From the NCBI GenBank assembly GCA_002325375.1, contig DCRZ01000001.1, forward strand, positions 372,001 to 436,000: a stretch of 64,000 nucleotides of DNA, given 5' to 3'. The DNA is from Rhodospirillaceae bacterium UBA1479. Lineage in GTDB: Bacteria; Pseudomonadota; Alphaproteobacteria; Rhodospirillales; Casp-alpha2. Every line of letters starts with the position of its first letter. Within the stretch, counting starts at the first letter, position 1. Both the position numbers and the translations under genes were made by a program. This document shows, in pieces, positions 33,143 to 41,414 of this stretch. The notes under the pieces are model-generated. The model worked only from the letters and a program-made list of their open reading frames with translations. It was not told the origin of the DNA and made no database searches.

Positions 33143-33814
33143 TCACCGGTTTCCCGCCATCGCCGCAAGCTCCATCGCAACCCGGTCAGGGGCCGGGTTG
33201 AGGGGAAATCGGGCCTGATACTCAAGCGCCGATTCCAGGCGCCTCTGGTAGTCACGGGCGGGAATTTCCTCGCAGCCGAAGGTCTTCAGATGGTCGGTCA
33301 CGAACTGGGTGTCGAGCAGGCGGAATCCGCCCAGGCGCAGACGCGCGACCAGATGGGCGAGGGCGACCTTGGACGCGTTGGCGGTGCGCGAAAACATGCT
33401 TTCACCAAAAAACGCCCCCCGAAGCGCCACTCCGTAGAGCCCGCCGGCCAGTTCGCCGTCCTTCCAGATTTCGAGGGAATGGGCGAAGCCCAGGTTGTGC
33501 AGTTCGATGACGGCGTCGCGGATCGGCGCGTTGATCCAGGTATCCTTGCGCCCCGGGCCGGGGGCGGCGCACTCGTCGAGGACCCGCTCGAAAGCCGAGT
33601 TGGCCCGCACGATGAATTCGCCCCGGCGCAGCTCCTTGCGCAGGCTTTTTGAGATGTGGAAGGTTTCCAGCGGCAGCACGCCGCGCTGCTTGGGATCAAC
33701 CCAGAACACCTGCGGGTCGTCGCGGCTTTCGGCCATGGGAAAGATGCCGGCGGCATAGGCGCGCAGCAAAAGTTCGGCGGGCAGGCTTTCCTGGGTTTGG
33801 TCGCGCCGGCTCAT
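33143..33814 (-). CDS. aat: leucyl/phenylalanyl-tRNA--protein transferase
   Basis: A 223-residue enzyme that adds Leu or Phe to proteins with N-terminal Lys or Arg, creating the N-degrons recognised by ClpS. Conserved blocks are ELLLRAYAAGIFPM, FWVDPKQRGVLPLETFHISKSLRK, GYGV-type region rendered as LAGGLYGVALRGAFFGESMFS, and LRLGGFRLLDTQFVTDHLKTFGCEEIP. It pairs functionally with clpS-clpA at 14 kb. It follows accC by 21 bases on the minus strand. Confidence 0.97.
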   Translation of the reverse strand: MSRRDQTQESLPAELLLRAYAAGIFPMAESRDDPQVFWVDPKQRGVLPLETFHISKSLRKELRRGEFIVRANSAFERVLDECAAPGPGRKDTWINAPIRDAVIELHNLGFAHSLEIWKDGELAGGLYGVALRGAFFGESMFSRTANASKVALAHLVARLRLGGFRLLDTQFVTDHLKTFGCEEIPARDYQRRLESALEYQARFPLNPAPDRVAMELAAMAGNR

Positions 33815-33835
33815 GAAATGCTCCCGGCAGGGACG

Positions 33836-35188
33836 TCAGGCGTTGTCCTTGTCCGCGGCCATGAGCGTTTCAAGCCAGTGGATGTCGTAGGAGCCATCGA
33901 CGAAATCCCGTTCGCCGATGATGCGCTGTTGCAGCGGTATGCCCGTCGAGATGCCATCAATCACAAATTCCTCAAGCGCCCGCCTAAGGCGCATCAGGCA
34001 TTCGTTCCGTGATGCGCCGTGAACGATCAGCTTGGCGATCATGCTATCGTAGTGGGGTGGCACTGTGTAGCCGGAATACAGGGCGGAATCGACACGCACG
34101 CCCAGACCGCCCGGCGCATGATAGACGCCGACCTTGCCCGGCGAGGGCGCGAAGGTCACGGGATCTTCCGCGTTGATGCGGCATTCGATGGCGTGACCGC
34201 GCAGGACGATGTCTTCCTGGGTCATCGACAGCTTGGCCCCCTGGGCCACGCGGATCATCTCGCGCACGATGTCGATGCCGGTGATCGCCTCGGTGATCGG
34301 GTGTTCGACCTGAAGGCGGGTGTTCATCTCGATGAAGTAGAACTGCCCGTCCTCGTACAGATATTCGACCGTGCCGGCGCTCTGGTACCCCAGCTTGGAA
34401 ATGGCGTTGACCGTGATCTCGCCGATTTCGGCCCGCTGTGCCGCATTGAGGGCCGGTGAGGGGGCTTCTTCCAGAACCTTTTGATGCCGGCGCTGCAGGG
34501 AGCAGTCGCGCTCACCCAGATGCACGACGTTGCCGTGCATGTCGGCCATGATCTGAATTTCGATGTGGCGCGGCTTGTCCAGGTACTTTTCCATATAGAC
34601 GGCGCCGTTGCCGAAGGCGGCGCTGGCCTCGCTCTGCGCCACCTTGACCAGGTCTTCCAGGTCCTCTTCCCGGCGCACCACCTGCATGCCGCGCCCGCCG
34701 CCGCCGGCGGCGGCCTTGATCAGCACGGGATAGCCGATGTCCTTGGCGACCAGGGCCACGTCCCGGATGTCCTCGATGGCGCCGTCCGATCCGGGCACCA
34801 CGGGGATGCCGGCGGCCTTGGCGGCGGCCTTGGCCTGGACCTTGTCGCCCATCAGCCGGATGTGATCGGCCGAAGGACCGATGAAGGTGAAGCCGTGTTC
34901 GGCGACCATTTGGGCGAAATCGGCGTTTTCCGAGAGAAAGCCATAGCCGGGATGGATGGCGTCGGCACCGGAAATGGCGGCGGCCGACAGCACGGCCTGG
35001 ATCGACAGGTAGCTGTCCTTGGCAGACGGCGGGCCGATGCACACGCTTTCGTCGGCGAAGCGCACGTGCATGGCGTCGGTGTCGGCGGTGGAATGGACGG
35101 CGACCGTGGAAATGCCCATTTCGCGGCAGGCGCGCAGGATGCGCAGCGCGATTTCCCCTCGGTTGGCGATCAGGACCTTTTCAAACAA
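33836..35188 (-). CDS. accC: acetyl-CoA carboxylase, biotin carboxylase subunit
   Basis: A 450-residue ATP-grasp enzyme that carboxylates the biotin on AccB, the first step of fatty-acid synthesis. Visible signatures are KVLIANRGEIALRILRACRE at the N terminus, the glycine-rich ATP loop AAAGGGGRGMQVV, the biotin/bicarbonate region DCSLQRRHQKVLEEAPSP, and EMNTRLQVEHPITE. Length is standard. It is 10 bases downstream of accB; the carboxyltransferase genes accA and accD are not in the window. Confidence 0.98.
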   Translation of the reverse strand: MFEKVLIANRGEIALRILRACREMGISTVAVHSTADTDAMHVRFADESVCIGPPSAKDSYLSIQAVLSAAAISGADAIHPGYGFLSENADFAQMVAEHGFTFIGPSADHIRLMGDKVQAKAAAKAAGIPVVPGSDGAIEDIRDVALVAKDIGYPVLIKAAAGGGGRGMQVVRREEDLEDLVKVAQSEASAAFGNGAVYMEKYLDKPRHIEIQIMADMHGNVVHLGERDCSLQRRHQKVLEEAPSPALNAAQRAEIGEITVNAISKLGYQSAGTVEYLYEDGQFYFIEMNTRLQVEHPITEAITGIDIVREMIRVAQGAKLSMTQEDIVLRGHAIECRINAEDPVTFAPSPGKVGVYHAPGGLGVRVDSALYSGYTVPPHYDSMIAKLIVHGASRNECLMRLRRALEEFVIDGISTGIPLQQRIIGERDFVDGSYDIHWLETLMAADKDNA

Positions 35189-35198
35189 GGCCTGCCTC

Positions 35199-35642
35199 CT
35201 ATTCGAGAATCAGGAGGGGTTCGCCGAACTCGACGGGGGTGCCGCTGGTCACCAGGACCCGCTTCACCGTGCCCGCGCGCGGCGCGGTAATCTGGTTGAA
35301 CACCTTCATGGCCTCGACCAGCAGCAGGGTGTCGCCTTCCTTGACCGTATCGCCTTCCTTGACGAAATCGGCGCTTTCGGGATCGGGCGAGGTATAGACC
35401 ACGCCGACCATGGGGGAGGTGACGGCGCCGGCGGGCACGCCCTGTTCGGCGGCGGGAGCGTCGGCGGCAGGGGCGATGGCCACGGGGGCGGTGGCGGTCA
35501 CGGCGGTCGCCCCCTTGGACACGCGCAGCGACCAGTCGTCGTGGGTGTATTCGATTTCCGTCAGGCCCGTCTCTTCCAGGAGACTGGCCAGCTTGCGGAC
35601 AGCATCCGCGTCGATATCGGTCGCTTTGGGGCTTCTTGCCAT
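35199..35642 (-). CDS. accB: acetyl-CoA carboxylase biotin carboxyl carrier protein
   Basis: A 147-residue carrier. The N-terminal helical domain is followed by an Ala/Pro-rich linker (APVAIAPAADAPAAE) and a C-terminal biotinyl domain. The biotinylated lysine is K113 in VEAMKVFN, with the thumb-containing flanks TSPMVGVVYTSPDPES upstream. It lies between aroQ (6-base gap) and accC, the usual alphaproteobacterial order. Confidence 0.97.
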   Translation of the reverse strand: MARSPKATDIDADAVRKLASLLEETGLTEIEYTHDDWSLRVSKGATAVTATAPVAIAPAADAPAAEQGVPAGAVTSPMVGVVYTSPDPESADFVKEGDTVKEGDTLLLVEAMKVFNQITAPRAGTVKRVLVTSGTPVEFGEPLLILE

Positions 35643-35648
35643 GGTCCC

Positions 35649-36095
35649 TTACCCGTTGTTTTTCAGTCGTTTTGCCAGCGCGTCGAGCGCCAGTTCGTAG
35701 CCCTGTCCGCCGAGACCGCAAATCATGCCGTCGGCGGCCTTGGAGACGAAGGAATGATGCCGGAACTCTTCACGCCTGTGAATGTTGGAAAGGTGCACCT
35801 CGATGATCGGCATGTCGATGGCCGAAAGCGCGTCCAGAATCGCGACCGAGGTATGGGTGTAGGCGCCGGCGTTGATGATGATCCCGGCGTGCGCCTTGGG
35901 TGCTTCCTGAATCCAAGTGACCAGTTCGCCTTCGTCGTTGGATTGGCGGAAATCCACGTCCAGGCCCAAGCCTTGGCCGCGCGCCCGGCAGGCGGATTCG
36001 ATGGTCGCCAGCGTCTCGCGCCCGTAGATGTCGGGTTCGCGGGTGCCAAGCAGGTTCAGGTTCGGGCCGTTGAGGATCAGAATCGTCGCTGTCAT
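35649..36095 (-). CDS. aroQ: 3-dehydroquinate dehydratase, type II
   Basis: A 148-residue type II dehydroquinase of the shikimate pathway. Key segments are LILNGPNLNLLGTREPDIYG, with the active-site loop Arg and Tyr, IIINAGAYTHTSVAILDAL, and EVHLSNIHRREEFRHHS. All catalytic positions known for the family appear present. It is the first gene of the aroQ-accB-accC-aat block. A 7-bp inverted repeat GAGAAAC/GTTTCTC lies upstream near 36175-36193 and may be regulatory. Confidence 0.97.
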   Translation of the reverse strand: MTATILILNGPNLNLLGTREPDIYGRETLATIESACRARGQGLGLDVDFRQSNDEGELVTWIQEAPKAHAGIIINAGAYTHTSVAILDALSAIDMPIIEVHLSNIHRREEFRHHSFVSKAADGMICGLGGQGYELALDALAKRLKNNG

Positions 36096-36312
36096 GGTTC
36101 CGTTCCCGGCGCGGCGAACGCGCCGAGCCGCCTTCCGTCATAAGGTAGCGGGCTTATAGCACGCGCCGAGTTCTGAGAAACATCCCGTTTCTCCCCATCC
36201 CGGCGTTGAAAGCGGCTGGTCGCGGCCCCATAATCCCTGTAAAGCCCCCCGGACAAAGGCCTGTATAGGCTTCAACGACGGCGCGACCAACGGCCCCGAG
36301 GAAAAATTCTTC

Positions 36313-37308
36313 ATGCAAGTTCAGATCAACGGCGAAACCCATTCCCTGGATGCTCCCCTGTCGGTGGCGCAGCTTCTCACCCGAATCGGCCTGGACCCGG
36401 CCAAGGTCGCGGTCGAGCGCAATCTGGAAATCGTGCCCAAATCCGGCTACGGCCAGATCGGTGTGGAAGACGGCGACCGCCTGGAAATCGTGCATTTCAT
36501 CGGCGGCGGCGCTCCGGATTCGGCGGCGGCACCCGAGGACGAGGATATTCTGGAGGTCGCCGGCCATAAATTCCGTTCGCGCCTGATCATCGGCACGGGC
36601 AAGTACAAGGACTACGACCTGAACCGTCAGGCCGCCGAGGCGGCGGAAGCGGAAATGATCACGGTCGCCGTCCGGCGCGTCAACCTGACGGACCCTAATC
36701 AGCCGCTGCTGGTCGATTATCTGGATCCCAAGAAATATACCTACCTGCCCAACACGGCGGGCTGCTTCACCACCGACGATGCGGTGCGCACGTTGCGTCT
36801 GGCGCGGGAAGCCGGCGGCTGGACCCTGGTGAAACTGGAAATCCTGGGCGAACAGCGCACGCTCTATCCGATGATGCCGGAAACCATCGAGGCGACCCGC
36901 GCGCTGACGGAAGAAGGCTTCCAGGTCATGGCCTATTGCTCGGACGATCCGATCCTGTGCAAGCGGGTGGAGGAGGCGGGCGCCGTCTCCATCATGCCGC
37001 TGGGGGCGCCCATCGGCTCGGGCCTGGGTATCCAGAATCCGGTTAACATCCGTCTGATCAAGGAACAGTCCGAAGTGCCGGTGATCGTTGACGCCGGCGT
37101 CGGCACGGCGTCGGACGCCGCCATCGCCATGGAACTGGGCTGTGACGGCGTGTTGATGAACACGGCCATCGCCGAAGCCAAGGACCCGGTGATGATGGCC
37201 CGCGCCATGAAGCACGCGGTCAAAGCCGGGCGCATGGCCTACTTGGCCGGGCGCATGCCGCGCAAGATGTACGCCGACCCGTCGTCGCCGCTGTCCGGGT
37301 TGATCTGA
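36313..37308 (+). CDS. thiG: ThiS-ThiG fusion: sulfur carrier and thiazole synthase
   Basis: A 331-residue fusion. Residues 1-66 are a ThiS ubiquitin-like sulfur carrier ending in the diglycine region HFIGGG; residues 75-331 are ThiG, a TIM barrel making the thiamin thiazole phosphate, with the Schiff-base lysine K174 in TLVKLEILG, PLGAPIGSGLGI, and VPVIVDAGVGTASDAA. In separate ThiS proteins the C-terminal Gly is thiocarboxylated, yet here Ala-Pro-Asp follows it, so processing or another mechanism is needed. I saw no TPP riboswitch upstream. A strong terminator follows, so no other thi gene is co-transcribed downstream. Confidence 0.95.
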   Translation: MQVQINGETHSLDAPLSVAQLLTRIGLDPAKVAVERNLEIVPKSGYGQIGVEDGDRLEIVHFIGGGAPDSAAAPEDEDILEVAGHKFRSRLIIGTGKYKDYDLNRQAAEAAEAEMITVAVRRVNLTDPNQPLLVDYLDPKKYTYLPNTAGCFTTDDAVRTLRLAREAGGWTLVKLEILGEQRTLYPMMPETIEATRALTEEGFQVMAYCSDDPILCKRVEEAGAVSIMPLGAPIGSGLGIQNPVNIRLIKEQSEVPVIVDAGVGTASDAAIAMELGCDGVLMNTAIAEAKDPVMMARAMKHAVKAGRMAYLAGRMPRKMYADPSSPLSGLI

Positions 37309-37342
37309 CCGGCGCAGGGCGCGCGGTCTCCTGAATCGCAAA

Positions 37343-37375
37343 GGGGCAGACGGTTCAGGCCGTCTGCCCCTTTTT
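37343..37375 (+). terminator. intrinsic terminator of the thiS-thiG gene
   Basis: An 11-bp perfect stem GGGGCAGACGG with CCGTCTGCCCC and loop TTCAGG, followed by TTTTT. It lies 35 bases after the stop. Confidence 0.95.
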
Positions 37376-37413
37376 GATCGGTGCGCGCCGCAACTGCGGG
37401 CGCGGTGTCCCAA

Positions 37414-37599
37414 TTACTTCTTGGTCGCCTTCTTCGCGTCGGCTTGGGCCTTCATGCAGGCTTTCTTCTCGGCCTTGTCGGTCATCTTGGCGCAGGGATT
37501 TTCCTTCTTGTCGGCGGCCAGGACGGCGGTCGACGCGGCGGAGACGCCCAGGGCCATGACGAAGGCGAAGATGGCGGCAGAAAGAACGGTCCGTTTCAT
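37414..37599 (-). CDS. small periplasmic Lys/Cys-rich protein, PsiF-repeat-like
   Basis: A 61-residue protein: a signal peptide (MKRTVLSAAIFAFVMALGVS...AVLAA) and a 32-residue mature part rich in Lys with two cysteines (NPCAKMTDKAEKKACMKAQ). The C-x(11-12)-C spacing with Lys-Ala-Cys-Met-Lys recalls a single PsiF-type repeat, but the resemblance is weak and from memory. The start is the ATG after GAGGA; in-frame codons upstream do not give a sensible signal peptide. It is monocistronic and convergent with the thiS-thiG gene. Confidence 0.7.
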   Translation of the reverse strand: MKRTVLSAAIFAFVMALGVSAASTAVLAADKKENPCAKMTDKAEKKACMKAQADAKKATKK

Positions 37600-37704
37600 T
37601 GCAGATGTTCCTCGGTTGATTGTTGACGGAAGGCGCTCAATATCGAAGAGCGGCCCGCCGCCGAACATCGAAAAATTCTCATGATCTGTATCGAAAAGCG
37701 CGAA

Positions 37705-37736
37705 GCCTCGGCCGCCGGATTGACCGGCGCCGAGGC
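37705..37736 (-). terminator. probable terminator of the rhlE-like gene
   Basis: A long stem GCCTCGG + CGCCGG pairing with CCGGCG + CCGAGGC (one bulged C) around ATTGA. On the minus strand it is followed by TTCGCGCTTTTC. It lies about 60 bases after the helicase stop. Confidence 0.65.
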
Positions 37737-37795
37737 GTCAATTCACTGATAGGGAACAGGCGGGTTTTCGTGCCCCAAAGGGGCAGGACGGCGGC

Positions 37796-39316
37796 TTAGA
37801 AGTTCTTGAGGAAGGCCGGAACCTGATCGCTCTGCCCAAACACGACGTCCTTGTCGTCCATCGCGCCCGCGTCATTGCGCTGGTCCGAGCGGCTTCTACG
37901 GGCGCGACTCGGTTTCGCGGCCGGTTCCTCTGCGGCGGGGGCTTCCGTCTTGGGGGCGTCCTTGACCGGTTCCGCGTTTACGGTGGTCTCGGCCGCGGCA
38001 TCAGCCGCCGGTTCGGTCTTGGTGTCGTCGTCGTCTGAGGCCGGTTTACGGCTCCGGCCTCGATCACGTCCACGGCCCCGGCCACGTTCGCTGCGTGCTT
38101 CCTTTTCCGGCTTTTCCGGGGCGCTGGCGGTGTCATCGCCACCACCACTGCTGCCACTGCCGCCGCCGGTGCTGCTCATCGGGTCCTGGTCGATGGAGCG
38201 GCCCATCAGCTTTTCGATGGCGTCCACGTATTTGCCGTCGGACGGCACGGCGATGGAGATCGCCACACCTTCGCGTCCGGCGCGGCCCGTGCGGCCGATG
38301 CGGTGGACATAGTCGTCGGCATGGGTCGGCACGTCGAAGTTGAAGACATGGCTCATGGCCGGGATGTCGAGCCCGCGTGCCGCCACATCGGAACACACCA
38401 ACAGGGTCACGTCGCCGCTCTTGAACTTGGACAGGGTTTCCATGCGGACGGACTGCACCATGTCGCCATGCAGACGCGCCGCCGTGTTGTAACCGTGGCG
38501 TTCCAGCGACTTGTAAACCACGTCGACGTCACGCTTGCGGTTGCAGAAGATGATGGCGTTCTTGGGCTGCTCGCGCTCGATCAGCTTGCGCAGCACCTCG
38601 CGCTTGCGCTTGGCGATGGAGGTCTGGTCGCGCCCGGCGCCGGTCACCATGACCAAAAGCTGCTTGATCGTTTCCGCCGCCGTGGCCGGCTTGGACACGG
38701 TGATTTCCTTGGGATTCATCAGGAAGCGGTCGGCCAGGCGCTTGATTTCCGGCGGCATGGTGGCCGAGAACAGCAGGGTGGTGCGCATCTGCGGCAGTTT
38801 GGAGACGATTTTCTCGACATCGGGGATGAAGCCCATGTCGAGCATGCGGTCGGCTTCGTCGATCACCAAAACCTTCACGTCGCGCAGCAGCAGATGGCCG
38901 CGGTCGAACACGTCCATCAGGCGGCCCGGGGTGGCGATCAGCACGTCGACGCCCTTTTCCAGGCGCTTGATCTGCTCGCTCATGTTTTCGCCGCCGATCA
39001 GCAGCGCGTGGTTCAGTTTGTGGTACTTGCCGTAGACCTCAAAGTTATCAGCGACCTGGGCGGCCAATTCGCGGGTCGGCTCCAGAATCAGCGAGCGCGG
39101 CATGCGCGCCTTGGCCCGGCCCGAGGCCAGGATATCGATCATCGGCAGGGTGAAGGAGGCCGTCTTGCCCGTGCCCGTCTGGGCGCAGCCTAGAATATCG
39201 CGGCCCATCAGGACTTGGGGGATGGCCTGGGCCTGGATGGGGGTGGGGTCGGTGTAGCCCGCGTCGGAAATCGCTTTGAGGAGTTCGTCGCTGAGGCCGA
39301 GGTCTGAAAAGGACAT
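37796..39316 (-). CDS. rhlE: DEAD-box ATP-dependent RNA helicase, RhlE type
   Basis: A 506-residue helicase that remodels RNA in ribosome assembly or decay. It has the Q motif (PTPIQAQAIP), motif I AQTGTGKT (45-52), DEAD at 153-156, SAT (LLFSATMPPE), and motif VI HRIGRTGRAGREG. The last 130 residues are a low-complexity tail: Gly/Ser-rich, then ERGRGRGRDRGRSRK, an acidic Ala/Thr/Glu stretch, and a basic SRARRSRSDQRN, typical of RNA-binding tails. The promoter on the minus strand at 39416-39443 leaves a leader of about 100 bases. Confidence 0.95.
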   Translation of the reverse strand: MSFSDLGLSDELLKAISDAGYTDPTPIQAQAIPQVLMGRDILGCAQTGTGKTASFTLPMIDILASGRAKARMPRSLILEPTRELAAQVADNFEVYGKYHKLNHALLIGGENMSEQIKRLEKGVDVLIATPGRLMDVFDRGHLLLRDVKVLVIDEADRMLDMGFIPDVEKIVSKLPQMRTTLLFSATMPPEIKRLADRFLMNPKEITVSKPATAAETIKQLLVMVTGAGRDQTSIAKRKREVLRKLIEREQPKNAIIFCNRKRDVDVVYKSLERHGYNTAARLHGDMVQSVRMETLSKFKSGDVTLLVCSDVAARGLDIPAMSHVFNFDVPTHADDYVHRIGRTGRAGREGVAISIAVPSDGKYVDAIEKLMGRSIDQDPMSSTGGGSGSSGGGDDTASAPEKPEKEARSERGRGRGRDRGRSRKPASDDDDTKTEPAADAAAETTVNAEPVKDAPKTEAPAAEEPAAKPSRARRSRSDQRNDAGAMDDKDVVFGQSDQVPAFLKNF

Positions 39317-39415
39317 ATTGCTCCACTTCGGGAGTTGCGCCGCCCGGGCTGGGTGGTCACCTTATGGGGGCTTGGATTTTGACCCTCGGAGACTTCCCCG
39401 GGCCGTGTGAGCCGG

Positions 39416-39443
39416 ATATTAGGTGTTCCCGTCCCGAAGTCAA
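39416..39443 (-). promoter_or_regulatory. promoter of the rhlE-like gene
   Basis: On the minus strand, TTGACT (plus 39438-39443) and TAATAT (plus 39416-39421) are spaced by 16 bp, about 100 bases upstream of the helicase ATG. Confidence 0.55.
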
Positions 39444-39515
39444 TGATAAGCGGGGGTTGGGCGGCGGATTTCTGCCAACCGCTACCGATTTGCCACGGTC
39501 CCCGAAGGAGGTTTC

Positions 39516-40217
39516 ATGTCTGACCGAACGCCGCTTCTGTTCATGCCCGGGTTGCTGTGTGACACGGCGCTATGGGGGCATCAGTTGGCGACCTTGACCG
39601 ACGTCGCGGAAATGACCGTGGCCGACATGACACAGGACGACAGCATTGACGCCATGGCCCGGCGCGCGTTGGGCGCGGCGCCCGACCGCTTCGCGCTGTG
39701 CGGATTGTCGATGGGTGGCTACGCGGCCCAGGCCGTCATGCGTCTGGCGCCGGAACGGGTGATCCGCCTGGCCCTGCTCGACACCGCCCCCGGGCCGGAC
39801 ACGCCGGAACGCACGGCGGGCCGCCGCGACCTGATGGCGCGGGCGGCCGCGGGTGATCTGGACGGCGTCATCGATCACCACATGACGGGCTTCATCGCCG
39901 AAAACCGCCAGGACGACGGGGAACTGACGGCCATCGTCCGTGACTCGGCCCGCAACGTCGGCCCGGAGGCTTACCGGCGCCAGCAGACGGCGATCATCAA
40001 TCGCCCGGACAACCGGCCCAACCTGGCCGCGATTGCCTGTCCGACGCTGGTTCTGTGTGGTCGGCTCGACGTCATGACGCCGCCTGCGGTGCACGAAGAA
40101 ATGGCATCCGCCATCCCCGGTGCTAAACTGGTGGTCGTCGAAAACTGCGGCCATCTTTCGCCCCTGGAACGGCCCGAGGCGGTCAGCGCGGTTCTGCGCT
40201 ATTGGCTCGCCGATTAA
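39516..40217 (+). CDS. alpha/beta-fold hydrolase
   Basis: A 233-residue cytoplasmic hydrolase. The nucleophile elbow is CGLSMGGYAAQ (Ser in G-x-S-x-G), an early oxyanion region is LFMPGLLCDTALWGHQ, the late acidic residue is in CGRLDVMTPP, and the catalytic histidine is in ENCGHLSPLERP. The layout fits the esterase/BioH-like group. Its ribosome-binding site AAGGAGG is strong. It is followed 10 bases later by an isochorismatase-family gene. Confidence 0.9.
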   Translation: MSDRTPLLFMPGLLCDTALWGHQLATLTDVAEMTVADMTQDDSIDAMARRALGAAPDRFALCGLSMGGYAAQAVMRLAPERVIRLALLDTAPGPDTPERTAGRRDLMARAAAGDLDGVIDHHMTGFIAENRQDDGELTAIVRDSARNVGPEAYRRQQTAIINRPDNRPNLAAIACPTLVLCGRLDVMTPPAVHEEMASAIPGAKLVVVENCGHLSPLERPEAVSAVLRYWLAD

Positions 40218-40227
40218 GGAAATCAAG

Positions 40228-40776
40228 ATGCTGATAAAGCCCGAACTCTCCTGCCTGGTCGTCATCGACATCCAGGACAAACTGGCCCCCGCCATGCAAT
40301 CACCGGCCAAGGTGATCCGCAATACGGCGCTGCTGATGCGGGCCGCCGATCGCATGGGGGTGCCCATTCTGATGACGGAACAGTACCCCAAGGGGTTGGG
40401 GCGCACAGTGCCGCAGCTGCAGGGCATCGCGCCCCAGGCGCAGGTGTTCGAGAAAATTCACTTCTCCTGCATGAACGAGGAACTGTTCCAGAAGGCGTTC
40501 GAGGCCACGGGCCGCCGCCAAGTGGTCATCACGGGCATGGAGGCGCACATCTGCGTCATGCAGACCGGCGTCGATCTGATGGACAAGGGGTATGAGATCT
40601 TCGTCGTCACCGACGCCACGGCCTCGCGCACCCTGGAAAGTGAAAAGGCCTGTCTAGATCGTCTGGGCGCGGCCGGGGCCGGCATCGTGACCACGGAAAT
40701 GGTTATCTACGAATGGCTGGGACGGGCCGGAACGGAGGCCTTCAAGGAAATGCTTCCGTTCATTAAAAATTCTTAA
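40228..40776 (+). CDS. isochorismatase-family cysteine hydrolase
   Basis: A 182-residue protein of the isochorismatase-like superfamily. The catalytic triad appears as Asp in VVIDIQDKL, Lys in VFEKIHFSC, and Cys in GMEAHICVMQT. The MTEQYPKGLG segment is typical of the YcaC/nicotinamidase-like branch. It likely hydrolyses an amide; the substrate is unknown. It is probably co-transcribed with the preceding hydrolase and possibly with the carbonic anhydrase gene that follows 40 bases later. Confidence 0.92.
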   Translation: MLIKPELSCLVVIDIQDKLAPAMQSPAKVIRNTALLMRAADRMGVPILMTEQYPKGLGRTVPQLQGIAPQAQVFEKIHFSCMNEELFQKAFEATGRRQVVITGMEAHICVMQTGVDLMDKGYEIFVVTDATASRTLESEKACLDRLGAAGAGIVTTEMVIYEWLGRAGTEAFKEMLPFIKNS

Positions 40777-40816
40777 AAAACAATATACTGAAACAAAAAT
40801 CTAAGGTGAATTCTGA

Positions 40817-41404
40817 ATGATATCTTCGCGCCAGCCCGGCGGTGTGATCCTACCCTTCAAGGACAAGCACCCGCAGATCGACGAAACCGCCTTCATCGCT
40901 GAAAACGCCGTCATCATCGGTGACGTGACGATCGGGACCAAGTCATCGATCTGGTATTCCTGCGTGTTGCGGGGGGATATGAACTTCATTCGTATCGGCA
41001 ACGATACGAACATCCAGGACGGCACGGTCGTGCATGTCGATTCCAAGGGCTATCCAACGATCCTGGGCGACCGGGTCACGGTCGGGCATATGGCGCTTTT
41101 GCATGCCTGCACGCTGGAGGACGACGCCATGATCGGCATGCAGGCCTGCGTGATGGACGGTGCGGTGGTCGGCAAGGGATCGCTGATTGCCGCCGGCGCC
41201 TTGGTCACGCCGGGCAAGCAGATCGGCCCCGGCGAGGTCTGGGCCGGGCGGCCGGCCAAATTCCTGCGCAAGGTCGGGCCCAATGACCAGAAGATGCTGG
41301 ATTACATCTGGCCCGTGTACGACGACCTGAGCGCCGAATACCGCCTGGCGGGCCACGATCTGCGCAAGTTGAGCCGCAACCGTCCCATACCGTCGAGCGA
41401 TTGA
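40817..41404 (+). CDS. gamma-class carbonic anhydrase family protein
   Basis: A 195-residue left-handed beta-helix protein with hexapeptide repeats (AVIIGDVTIGTKSSIWYSCVLRGD, then VVHVDSKG and MIGMQACVMDGAVVGKGSLI). Metal-ligand histidines are in VHVDSKG and in TVGHMALLHAC, as in Cam/YrdA-type enzymes. It forms trimers that bind Zn or Fe between subunits and either hydrate CO2 or, as in mitochondria, associate with complex I. It is 10 bases upstream of meaB. Confidence 0.93.
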   Translation: MISSRQPGGVILPFKDKHPQIDETAFIAENAVIIGDVTIGTKSSIWYSCVLRGDMNFIRIGNDTNIQDGTVVHVDSKGYPTILGDRVTVGHMALLHACTLEDDAMIGMQACVMDGAVVGKGSLIAAGALVTPGKQIGPGEVWAGRPAKFLRKVGPNDQKMLDYIWPVYDDLSAEYRLAGHDLRKLSRNRPIPSSD

Positions 41405-41414
41405 GGCCCCGGCC

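Noticed and set aside
36150..36312. Possible TPP riboswitch before the thiS-thiG gene
   Set aside because: Only CTGAGA is present; the other conserved thi-box segment (GAACCTGA-like) is missing and the stem there is a simple inverted repeat.
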